Positions 18,058-25,614 of a DNA stretch of 64,000 nucleotides are shown here, one piece after another. This DNA is from Winogradskyella bathintestinalis. Lineage in GTDB: Bacteria > Bacteroidota > Bacteroidia > Flavobacteriales > Flavobacteriaceae. The translations under genes and the position numbers were made by a program. Position 1 is the first letter of the stretch; each line of letters begins with the position of its first letter. Below the pieces are notes generated by a model. It searched no databases, was not told the DNA's origin, and saw only the letters and a program-made list of their open reading frames with translations. The stretch is taken from contig NZ_JASDDK010000004.1 in the NCBI RefSeq assembly GCF_030407435.1, positions 124,001 through 188,000 of the forward strand. The letters run 5' to 3'.

Positions 18058-18802
18058 AACGTCTTTTTAAATTTTTTTTCCGTTGTACAGATTCTCTAAA
18101 AGATTTAACTTCTTTCCACATTAAGCCAAACACTTCATCATAAGTTTTATCACAGCATTTCGCATATTCGTCACTCATTATCTCAACCATATGCTTATGT
18201 TTAGATAATCTGGAAAAATTTTTCATTCGAGTTTCAAAATCCATCGTACCAAATTTCATTCTATTTAAGTCTACCAAATAAAACTCATACTTATCGCCTA
18301 TTTTTTTTATCAAGGTATTGCCTGGCGAATGATCTAAAAATTGCACTCCTTTTTCGTGTAAATTATACGTAAATCGAGTAAAAGCGCGTAAGATGGTGTC
18401 GTAATCTGGGTAATTGAAATCATTAATTAATTCACGATAAGTTAGATCGCATTCTAATTGCTCAGAAATATAATAGCTCTTATCAAACAATCCCAGGTGA
18501 TTATACTCATAATAAGCAATGGGTTGTGGTGTTCCAATATTTAAATCCTGAAGTTTTTTAGCATACTCAAAAGACCGTTGAGCTTTACTCTTTCTAAAAT
18601 AATTATAAGCTATTTTATTTATAACATTTGGAACTCTAAAAGATTTAACATTAAGCGTTTTACCTTGTAATTCAAATGTTTTCAATGAATTTCTTTTTTG
18701 GTCACCATAATCTGTGCCTTTAGAATCGAAATTAACAATGATGTCATCTAAAAATGATTCATGTACCTTAAAGTTCTTATGTATATTTTTTGTTTGCTTC
18801 AC
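18047..18802 (-). CDS. InaA/WaaP-type lipopolysaccharide kinase-like protein
   Basis: A 251-residue protein of the Kdo/WaaP/InaA kinase-fold group. The N-lobe contains VKSFRVPNVINK; the catalytic loop reads VQFLDHSPGNTLIKK, with the catalytic Asp and the downstream Asn, followed by FYLVDLNRMKFG in the place of DFG. The charged C-terminal tail (RKKNLKRRFKI) may bind membrane. Such proteins phosphorylate heptose or Kdo of lipopolysaccharide; the target here is inferred from the neighbouring glycosyltransferase genes. ATG at 18802 is about 80 bases downstream of a good minus-strand promoter. Confidence 0.82.
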   Translation of the reverse strand: MKQTKNIHKNFKVHESFLDDIIVNFDSKGTDYGDQKRNSLKTFELQGKTLNVKSFRVPNVINKIAYNYFRKSKAQRSFEYAKKLQDLNIGTPQPIAYYEYNHLGLFDKSYYISEQLECDLTYRELINDFNYPDYDTILRAFTRFTYNLHEKGVQFLDHSPGNTLIKKIGDKYEFYLVDLNRMKFGTMDFETRMKNFSRLSKHKHMVEIMSDEYAKCCDKTYDEVFGLMWKEVKSFRESVQRKKNLKRRFKI

Positions 18803-18884
18803 TTAGATCAATTTGAATATCTAGAAATCTTTAAATTTATATTATTTCAGAATGTTTAATTCAGTAACGTTCTTTTAGTTGAAA

Positions 18885-18916
18885 CAAATCTACAACATTT
18901 AAATATTTTACGTCAA
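18885..18916 (-). promoter_or_regulatory. Promoter of the InaA-like kinase gene
   Basis: On the minus strand TAGATTTG (complement of 18885-18892) matches TAnnTTTG exactly, with TTG (complement of 18914-18916) 21 bases upstream. The ATG lies about 80 bases downstream. Confidence 0.45.
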
Positions 18917-19200
18917 TCAATGCTTGGTTGAAACTTAAGTGCAAGTATTACTTCATATAAAATTTAGACATATAAGAGTATGGATAATAATGTCAATGAA
19001 TTTGTAGAGCTACAATTGGTACAGAAGTCCTTACGTTTATGGCTAAACACAATCTAAATAAAAATCAAAAAAACACATATAAAATCCCTCTGATAAACCT
19101 ATTGTATGGGAGATAGCACTTTTACTCTGGCAGAAATTTTCAACTAATATTATAAAAGCAAAAAGCTACTTATTCATTTTAATAGGTTGGCCATCTGTCG

Positions 19201-19208
19201 TATCTTTG
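19201..19208 (+). promoter_or_regulatory. -7 promoter element upstream of cca
   Basis: TATCTTTG is a perfect flavobacterial -7 element, 61 bases before the ATG. The only TTG nearby (19187-19189) is too close for a normal -33 spacing, so the -33 half is uncertain. Confidence 0.5.
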
Positions 19209-19269
19209 CACAGCAAAAAAACAGAAACTTTTTTTATCATCAAAAAGCATCTGTTATTTCAAATATCCT

Positions 19270-20703
19270 ATGTACCATAAACAAGCCTTAAAACACGATA
19301 TATTTAATTACATTACCCAGTCTGCAGAAGAATTAGACGTAGAAAGTTACGTCATCGGTGGTTTTGTTCGCGATTATTTATTAGAACGTGGTGATGCAAA
19401 AGACATTGACGTAGTTGCCGTAGGAAGTGGGATTGAGCTCGCAAAACAAGTTGCTAAAAACTTACCCAATCAGCCAAAAGTTCAAATTTTTAAAACATAC
19501 GGAACAGCCATGTTACGTTATGATGATATTGAAATTGAATTTGTTGGAGCTCGCAAGGAAAGCTATAACGAAAATAGTAGAAATCCAATTGTTGAAAATG
19601 GTTCTTTAGAAGACGACCAAAACCGTCGAGATTTCACTATCAATGCTCTTGCATTAAGCTTAAATGAAAACAATTTTGGTGAATTATTAGATCCTTTTAA
19701 TGGACTTAATGATTTAGACCAAGGCATCATTCGTACTCCTTTAGATCCTAATATTACTTACAGTGATGATCCATTGCGCATGATGCGCGCCATTAGGTTC
19801 GCAACACAACTTAATTTTAAAATTGAAGACACTTCACTCAAGGCGATTGCTGACAATAAAGAACGTATTAAAATTATTACCAAAGAACGTATTGTTGTTG
19901 AGTTGAATAAAATTTTGGAAAGTAAAACACCTTCTATTGGGTTTATGCTTTTAGAAAAAACAGGACTATTAGACTATATTCTTCCAGAATTGACCGCTTT
20001 AAAAGGGATTGATGAAATTGAAGGGCAACGCCATAAAGATAATTTTTACCATACGCTAGAGGTAGTAGATAATATTGCTAAAACAACAGACAATCTTTGG
20101 TTACGTTGGGCTGCCTTGTTGCACGATATTGGGAAAGCACCAACAAAGAAATTTCATAAGAAAATTGGTTGGACATTTCATGCCCACGAGTTTGTCGGTT
20201 CTAAAATGGTTTATAAATTATTCAAACGATTAAAAATGCCACTGAATGATAAGATGAAATTTGTTCAGAAAATGGTATTTATGAGCTCTCGACCTATTGT
20301 TTTAGCATCTGAAGTAACGGATTCTGCCGTAAGACGTTTGGTGTTTGATGCTGGAGATTATGTTGAAGATTTAATGACGCTTTGTGAAGCAGATATCACC
20401 ACAAAAAATCCAAAAAAATTCAAGAAATACCATAATAATTTTCAAAAAGTACGAGATAAAATTGTGGAAGTTGAAGAACGCGATCAAGTACGAAATTTTC
20501 AACCTCCAGTATCCGGAGAAGAAATTATGGAAACCTTTAACTTAAAACCTTCTAGAGAGATTGGACGGATTAAAGAAGCGATTAAAGAAGCAATTTTAGA
20601 AGGAGACATTCCAAATGAACATGAGGCTGCTTTTGAGTTGATGTTAATAAAAGGCAAGGAACTAGGGCTATCTATTAATTCTAATAACAGCAAAGACTCA
20701 TAG
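19270..20703 (+). CDS. cca: CCA tRNA nucleotidyltransferase with HD domain
   Basis: A 477-residue class II tRNA nucleotidyltransferase/poly(A)-polymerase family protein that should add or repair the CCA end of tRNA. The head has YVIGGFVRDYLL followed by AKDIDVV, with catalytic D45 and D47, then the RRDFTINALAL motif and the RMMRAIRFATQLNF segment. An HD phosphohydrolase domain follows, with ALLHDIGK (H285, D286). This HD-containing architecture is the usual one in Bacteroidetes. The following gene ctaA starts 71 bases downstream on the same strand. Confidence 0.92.
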   Translation: MYHKQALKHDIFNYITQSAEELDVESYVIGGFVRDYLLERGDAKDIDVVAVGSGIELAKQVAKNLPNQPKVQIFKTYGTAMLRYDDIEIEFVGARKESYNENSRNPIVENGSLEDDQNRRDFTINALALSLNENNFGELLDPFNGLNDLDQGIIRTPLDPNITYSDDPLRMMRAIRFATQLNFKIEDTSLKAIADNKERIKIITKERIVVELNKILESKTPSIGFMLLEKTGLLDYILPELTALKGIDEIEGQRHKDNFYHTLEVVDNIAKTTDNLWLRWAALLHDIGKAPTKKFHKKIGWTFHAHEFVGSKMVYKLFKRLKMPLNDKMKFVQKMVFMSSRPIVLASEVTDSAVRRLVFDAGDYVEDLMTLCEADITTKNPKKFKKYHNNFQKVRDKIVEVEERDQVRNFQPPVSGEEIMETFNLKPSREIGRIKEAIKEAILEGDIPNEHEAAFELMLIKGKELGLSINSNNSKDS

Positions 20704-20774
20704 TAGTATAGATGGAAATCGATAGAATATAAATAACTTTCATCATAAAAATAAACGTTAAAAACCTTTAGACT

Positions 20775-21797
20775 TTGGAACGAAACAAAAATAATAAAGC
20801 AGTCATTTACTGGTTATTAACTGGTTGTATCTTAATTTTCATAATGGTGGTTGTTGGCGGAATCACTAGATTGACCCATTCTGGATTATCGATTTCAAAC
20901 TATAAGTTGATTTCTGGTACTATTCCACCAATGAACGAAGTAGAATGGAATGAAGCGTTTGAGCTTTACAAACAATATCCCGAATATCAAAAACTTCATA
21001 ATCATTTTAATTTAGAAGAATTTAAAGACATTTATTTTTGGGAATGGATCCATCGCGTTATTGGTCGTTTTATAGGTTTAGTTTTTATTATTCCGTTTAT
21101 CTATTTTTTAATTAAAAAACGTCTTTCAAAATCCACGATTAAAAAATCGATTATACTCCTTTTGTTGGGTGGCTTTCAAGGATTTCTGGGTTGGTATATG
21201 GTGAAAAGTGGTTTAGTAGATCAACCGAATGTAAGTCATTACAGACTGGCAGCTCATTTAACGACCGCATTTTTAACTTTCGCCTACACCTTTTGGGTGG
21301 CATTAGATTTAATCTTTCCGAATAAAAAGGTGATTGATAAAAAGTTACGGAATTTCATTAGAATCGGTTTAGCCGTTCTCATACTTCAAATTATTTATGG
21401 AGCTTTTGTTGCTGGCCTAGATGCTGGTTGGATTCATAATCATTGGCCATTAATGAACGAAGGTAAATTAATACACGAAACCGTTTATATTGAACAAAAC
21501 CCCACATACCTCAACTTTATTGAAGGTAAAAGTGGTGTTCAATTTGTGCATAGAACTCTAGCTTATATTGTTGTAATCTTTATTTTGGCTATATGGTATA
21601 AAGCGAAACGAATTCCATTAACCTCATGGCAAACCAAAGGAATAAATGGATTGTTCATTATGGTTGGTGTGCAATTTTTATTAGGTGTTTTTACGCTTAT
21701 TTATGCCGTGCCGGTTTGGTTAGGAGTTTTGCACCAAGTAGGAGCTTTTATTTTATTGAGCCTAATGACTTTTACATTACATCGCTTTAGTAAATAA
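20775..21797 (+). CDS. ctaA: Heme A synthase
   Basis: A 340-residue inner-membrane protein of the COX15/CtaA family, which oxidises the C8 methyl of heme O to make heme A for cytochrome c oxidase. Eight transmembrane segments are predicted, with the conserved histidines in RLTHSGLSISN (H35), FWEWIHRVIGR (H93), HYRLAAHLT, QFVHRTLAY and LGVLHQVGAF. The start is TTG (context ACTTTGG); no in-frame ATG exists before the first membrane segment, so a non-ATG start seems real. Heme A use implies an aa3-type terminal oxidase and aerobic respiration. Confidence 0.93.
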   Translation: MERNKNNKAVIYWLLTGCILIFIMVVVGGITRLTHSGLSISNYKLISGTIPPMNEVEWNEAFELYKQYPEYQKLHNHFNLEEFKDIYFWEWIHRVIGRFIGLVFIIPFIYFLIKKRLSKSTIKKSIILLLLGGFQGFLGWYMVKSGLVDQPNVSHYRLAAHLTTAFLTFAYTFWVALDLIFPNKKVIDKKLRNFIRIGLAVLILQIIYGAFVAGLDAGWIHNHWPLMNEGKLIHETVYIEQNPTYLNFIEGKSGVQFVHRTLAYIVVIFILAIWYKAKRIPLTSWQTKGINGLFIMVGVQFLLGVFTLIYAVPVWLGVLHQVGAFILLSLMTFTLHRFSK

Positions 21798-21875
21798 TGT
21801 AAAATCATGAAAAGTATTTATCCTGAATAAGTACATCAAGTTTACTATTAGTTTTTAATTTTTTGGAATTTAGTT

Positions 21876-21908
21876 TTTGGGATTTGGAATTAAGAATCCC
21901 TATCTTTG
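21876..21908 (+). promoter_or_regulatory. Promoter of the pRiA4b ORF-3-like gene
   Basis: TTTG at 21876-21879, a 21-base spacer, then TATCTTTG at 21901-21908. Only four bases separate the -7 element from the ATG at 21913, so the mRNA should be leaderless or nearly so. Confidence 0.6.
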
Positions 21909-21912
21909 CAGC

Positions 21913-22419
21913 ATGATTTACAGATTTAGAGTTATACTAGATAACGATACCGAAGATGATGTGTTTCGCGATATAGAAATCCGCGAAAGTGACACCATGG
22001 AAGATCTTCATAATACAATTACCCAATCTTTTGGGTTCGATGGTATGGAAATGGCTTCATTTTACATCAGTGATGAGCAATGGAATCAAGGCGAAGAAAT
22101 TGCCATGATGGACATGAGTGAAGCCGGGAATGAGGTGAAAATGATGGGGACCACTATTATAAAAGATATGGTTCATGAAGCTTCTACGCGTTTGATTTAC
22201 TTGTATGATTTTATGAACATGTGGACTTTTTATGTAGAACTTGGTGAAATTGTTGAAGAAGCTGAGGGTACAGACTATCCTAATCTGATGTATGTTCATG
22301 GTCAAATTCCTGATCAAGCTCCAGAAAAAACATTTGAGGCGGAAGAAGATGATGATGATTATGACGATTTAGATCCTAGCGATTATGACAATCTAAATTT
22401 TGACGAAAATTGGAATTAG
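21913..22419 (+). CDS. pRiA4b ORF-3-like (IS1096 TnpR-passenger type) protein
   Basis: A 168-residue acidic protein of the family named after plasmid pRiA4b ORF-3. The N-terminal fold is recognisable from MIYRFRVILDNDTEDDVFRD, then ESDTMEDLHNTITQSFGFD and ASFYISDEQW; the middle has LIYLYDFMNMWTFYVELGEI, and the tail is nearly all Asp/Glu. Chromosomal members in Flavobacteriaceae are common and not linked to transposition despite the name. Function is unknown. ATG at 21913 is chosen because the promoter -7 element overlaps any earlier in-frame start. The stop directly abuts the stop of the convergent gene. Confidence 0.82.
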   Translation: MIYRFRVILDNDTEDDVFRDIEIRESDTMEDLHNTITQSFGFDGMEMASFYISDEQWNQGEEIAMMDMSEAGNEVKMMGTTIIKDMVHEASTRLIYLYDFMNMWTFYVELGEIVEEAEGTDYPNLMYVHGQIPDQAPEKTFEAEEDDDDYDDLDPSDYDNLNFDENWN

Positions 22420-23481
22420 TTAAAAACGCTTTAAGCTAACATCTTCATAATTGCGCTTTACAAAGTCGAGCGCATTTTTTAGGATTTCTCCCATGTTATT
22501 ACTATTTCTGAAATTCAAGTCTAGCGTATGGTTGTAAATATCTTCTTTTAGCATTTCAATATGTTTCGGAATTGAAATTTCATCCGCTTCCATACAATCC
22601 AATAACGCATTTAAACGTGTATGATAACTAATCATTCGTTTAGCAACAATAGAACGTTCCTCTATTTTATACTGATAAATTGATTCGGCCTGAATTTTTT
22701 CTTGAACCATTTTAACCATATTATAATTTTCCTTGAAAAATTGTGGTCTATAAATTTTCAAATTTCCCTCATAAGATTGTTGATCAAAATCTATCGCTCT
22801 TATTTTAAAAACAACATGATCAAAATCGTGTGTTGGAACGATTACGTAATTATAAGATCTCATATCACCTAAAAGTCTTATTAAACATCGTTCATTAAAT
22901 TTCACAAACTCCTTGGCAATTTGGGCTTTTTCAGAAGGATTACAATCGGGCAGCATGTTTTTTATAAATTCATCACCCGGAATCCCTGCAATATGCTCCT
23001 CTATCAACGTATCCTTACAAACTAAAAAATTTATTTGGTACGGCGATAACATTTGTTCTAGTTCTAATCCATAAACACGAGAGGCATCTGCCGTCTTCAC
23101 ATAAAAATAGGTGTAATTGTCATTTAGGATATTTCTGACTTTAATTCTAAAAGGTTTAGAATTTCCAAAGGTGCAAAAATCTATGGCATCAACATTTAAA
23201 AATTTTATGATACTCTCTCCACCATCAGAAAGTAAATGAGAGTACACCAACTTTAAGCTACGGTCTATTTCTTCGCGTTCGTAATCGTTGTAATACACAC
23301 GCACCCATAATGTATCATTATCATTTTTATCATACACCACAATAGAGCCTTGAAAGCGTAATAAATCAGAATAGAAAATAGGCAAGTCTATATTACGTCT
23401 ATATTCTGATAGATAGGTGTCTAATTTATTAGAAACAGGATAGGTTGGTTTTCGTTTTGATATTTTTAAGTCGTCACTCAT
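22420..23481 (-). CDS. Conserved hypothetical protein with kinase-like motif spacing
   Basis: A 353-residue cytosolic protein I cannot place in a named family. What can be seen resembles the protein-kinase-like fold: a strand with a lysine (YFYVKTADASRVYG, K129), a following helix with Glu (LELEQML), a hinge-like stretch LIEEHIAG near 159-166, a catalytic-loop-like GDMRSYNY (D206, N211) and a DFG-like IRAIDFDQQ (D231, D233). GDMRSYNY is close to GDLRARNI of the YrbL-like protein at 15804-16424. A helical C-terminal part (250-350) follows. It is convergent with the upstream-listed gene with no bases between the two stop codons. The kinase-fold idea is inference. Confidence 0.7.
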   Translation of the reverse strand: MSDDLKISKRKPTYPVSNKLDTYLSEYRRNIDLPIFYSDLLRFQGSIVVYDKNDNDTLWVRVYYNDYEREEIDRSLKLVYSHLLSDGGESIIKFLNVDAIDFCTFGNSKPFRIKVRNILNDNYTYFYVKTADASRVYGLELEQMLSPYQINFLVCKDTLIEEHIAGIPGDEFIKNMLPDCNPSEKAQIAKEFVKFNERCLIRLLGDMRSYNYVIVPTHDFDHVVFKIRAIDFDQQSYEGNLKIYRPQFFKENYNMVKMVQEKIQAESIYQYKIEERSIVAKRMISYHTRLNALLDCMEADEISIPKHIEMLKEDIYNHTLDLNFRNSNNMGEILKNALDFVKRNYEDVSLKRF

Positions 23482-23696
23482 GTGCTAAATTTAAGCGTTT
23501 TTAAATAAATAAAAAAAAGTTACTTGCTAATTTGGTTTAATTAAATTATAACGATTTTGACTTTTATTTTACCGCACTATGTTACCGGAAATTTAATGTA
23601 AAACCAAAAAATCGTGTAACAAACAAAAACATCAGTCGTCTTATCGGTATAACCAAATGATGTTATACGTTTTTAGCATCACAAAAACCAATCACT

Positions 23697-24599
23697 TTGG
23701 AACCAATTCTTACAATCAATAATCTCACAAAGAAATTCGGCTATTTAACGGCCGTAAAAGATTTAAGTTTCACCATCAATAAAGGTAATGTGTATGGTAT
23801 TCTGGGACCTAACGGCAGCGGAAAATCCACTACATTAGGTATCGTTTTAAATGTAGTGAACAAAACCCAAGGCGATTTCCATTGGTTCGATGGCAATATC
23901 ACCACACACAATGCTTTAAAGCAAGTTGGCGCAATTATAGAACGCCCAAATTTTTATCCGTACATGACCGCAGAACAAAATCTAAAGCTGGTGTGTAGAA
24001 TAAAAGGTGTTGACAAAACTAAAATCGATGAAAAGCTTGCCATCGTAGGTTTATTAGATAGAAAAACGCATAAATTCAGAACCTATTCTTTAGGAATGAA
24101 ACAACGCTTAGCAATTGCTTCTGCTTTACTTAACGATCCTGAAATTCTAATTCTAGATGAACCAACTAATGGTTTAGACCCTCAAGGAATTCATCAAATA
24201 CGTCAAATCATTAAAGATATTGCCGCTAATGGCACCACTATTCTTTTAGCTTCACATCTTTTAGATGAAGTAGAAAAAGTATGTTCTCACGTCGTGGTAT
24301 TACGAAAAGGTGAAAAATTATATTCTGGTCGTGTAGATGAAATGATTAATAGTCATGGTTTTTTTGAATTAAAAGCCAAAAAGCATCAAGAATTATTGTC
24401 GGCATTAGAATTACACAACAATATAGGCAAGGTGAAAGTTGAAGGAGAATTAATAACCGCATTCTTAAACGAGCCTATGTCTGCTTCAGATTTTAACAAG
24501 TTAATGTTTGAAAAAGACATTTTTCTGTCGCATTTAGTAAAACGAAAAGAAAGTTTAGAGGAGCAATTTCTGCAGCTTACAGATAATCAAGAAAACTAA
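23697..24599 (+). CDS. ABC transporter ATP-binding protein
   Basis: A 300-residue ABC-type ATPase. Walker A is GPNGSGKST (37-45), the Q-loop region reads VGAIIERPNFYPYMT, the signature is YSLGMKQR, Walker B is ILILDEPTNGLD and the switch histidine lies in LLASHLLDEV. The C-terminal extension is typical of ABC-2 type exporters of the CcmA/NatA group (antibiotic, sodium or lipid export). The start is TTG in the same ACTTTGGAAC context seen at ctaA; the first codons (EPILTINNLTKKFG) match the usual N-terminus. The permease gene follows 80 bases downstream, so the pair forms one exporter. Substrate unknown. Confidence 0.92.
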   Translation: MEPILTINNLTKKFGYLTAVKDLSFTINKGNVYGILGPNGSGKSTTLGIVLNVVNKTQGDFHWFDGNITTHNALKQVGAIIERPNFYPYMTAEQNLKLVCRIKGVDKTKIDEKLAIVGLLDRKTHKFRTYSLGMKQRLAIASALLNDPEILILDEPTNGLDPQGIHQIRQIIKDIAANGTTILLASHLLDEVEKVCSHVVVLRKGEKLYSGRVDEMINSHGFFELKAKKHQELLSALELHNNIGKVKVEGELITAFLNEPMSASDFNKLMFEKDIFLSHLVKRKESLEEQFLQLTDNQEN

Positions 24600-24679
24600 T
24601 CTCATCAGTCATTTAGTGTTCAACGAAAAATAATACTCGTTTAAACTACTAACCAACGCATTCAAAAACCAATCAAAAT

Positions 24680-25507
24680 ATGTTACGTCTTATACAACTC
24701 GAATTGCAAAAACTTTGGCTTAACAGAGCCAGTAGAGTCCTAATAATTATTTCCTTTATTTTGCCTTTTACGGTTATAATTCTATCGTCAATTAAAATTC
24801 CTTTCTTTGGGTTATTCACATTAGAACTTGGTGAATTAGGTATTTTCAACTTTCCAATAATTTGGCATATCACCACGTTTTTCGCATCTCAATTTAAATT
24901 CTTTTTTGCAATTGTTGTAGTGAGTATGATTGGTAATGAATACAGTAATAAAACTTTAAAACAAAATCTTATTGATGGATTAAGTAAAAAAGAATTTATC
25001 CTTTCTAAATTCTATACCATTGTGTTTTTCTCTTTTTGTGCGACCATTCTTATTGGTTTAGCAACATTTATTATTGGTATGTATTACTCAAGTTACACCG
25101 AAGCGAATATAGTTTTTAGAGAAGTAGAATTTTTGCTCGCGTATTTTGTAAAATTGGTAGGTTTTTTCAGTTTATGTTTATTCGCTGGTATGTTATTAAA
25201 GCGATCTGCATTCGCCCTCGGGTTTTTATTTATACTATATATTGTAGATTGGTTGGTATTTTGGGGAGCTTATTACATTTTTGGAACTGTCGATTCGGCC
25301 TTTAAGGTAAAAAGTTTTATGCCGTTAGAGTCGATGTATAATTTAATTAATCAGCCGATGCAGCGTATTGCAATGACCAAATTCCCGGATAAGTCAGACA
25401 TGATGTACGATTACGCAGTACATTGGTACGAAATCGCTATCGTTATGGGCTGGACTGCAATTTTCATCTTTTTGTCCTATCGATTGTTAAAAAAGAGAGA
25501 TTTATAA
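24680..25507 (+). CDS. ABC-2 type transporter permease
   Basis: A 275-residue inner-membrane permease with six predicted membrane segments, starting with a short cytosolic helix MLRLIQLELQKLWLNRASRV that probably docks on the ATPase, and with the typical EYSNKTLKQNLIDGLSKKEF cytosolic loop after the second segment. It belongs to the ABC-2 family and partners the ATPase encoded directly upstream. Family relatives export antibiotics, lipids or peptides, but nothing here identifies the substrate. A promoter for the next gene overlaps its last codons. Confidence 0.88.
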   Translation: MLRLIQLELQKLWLNRASRVLIIISFILPFTVIILSSIKIPFFGLFTLELGELGIFNFPIIWHITTFFASQFKFFFAIVVVSMIGNEYSNKTLKQNLIDGLSKKEFILSKFYTIVFFSFCATILIGLATFIIGMYYSSYTEANIVFREVEFLLAYFVKLVGFFSLCLFAGMLLKRSAFALGFLFILYIVDWLVFWGAYYIFGTVDSAFKVKSFMPLESMYNLINQPMQRIAMTKFPDKSDMMYDYAVHWYEIAIVMGWTAIFIFLSYRLLKKRDL

Positions 25508-25515
25508 TAGCTTTG
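25484..25515 (+). promoter_or_regulatory. Promoter of the first T9SS adhesin gene
   Basis: TTG at 25484-25486, a 21-base spacer, then TAGCTTTG at 25508-25515, an exact TAnnTTTG. It overlaps the stop of the permease gene and leaves a leader of roughly 95 bases before the ATG at 25615. Confidence 0.5.
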
Positions 25516-25614
25516 ACGTTATTGTTATAATACCATTCACTGTTAAAATTAGATGTTTTTAATTTCTAGTTATTATATTGGTGAACGGTATATGCAATTC
25601 AAGGCTTTGCTATT

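Larger units (their letters stand above)
18803..19269. other. Long intergenic region between InaA-like kinase and tRNA nucleotidyltransferase genes
   Basis: AT-rich, with a minus-strand promoter near 18885-18916 and a plus-strand -7 element at 19201-19208. Between them a 25-codon frame (18980-19057, starting MDNNVNEFVELQLVQ) is open but lacks a promoter, so it may be chance or a gene remnant. Nothing else is evident. Confidence 0.35.

Noticed and set aside
18980..19057. 25-codon frame MDNNVNEFVELQLVQ... in a 467-base gap
   Set aside because: No promoter element at usual distance and no recognisable domain; too short to separate from chance. Kept only as a note in the gap entry.
21913..22419. 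Name 'IS1096 TnpR passenger' suggesting a mobile element
   Set aside because: No transposase, inverted repeats or target duplication are visible around it; the family is common on Flavobacteriaceae chromosomes.
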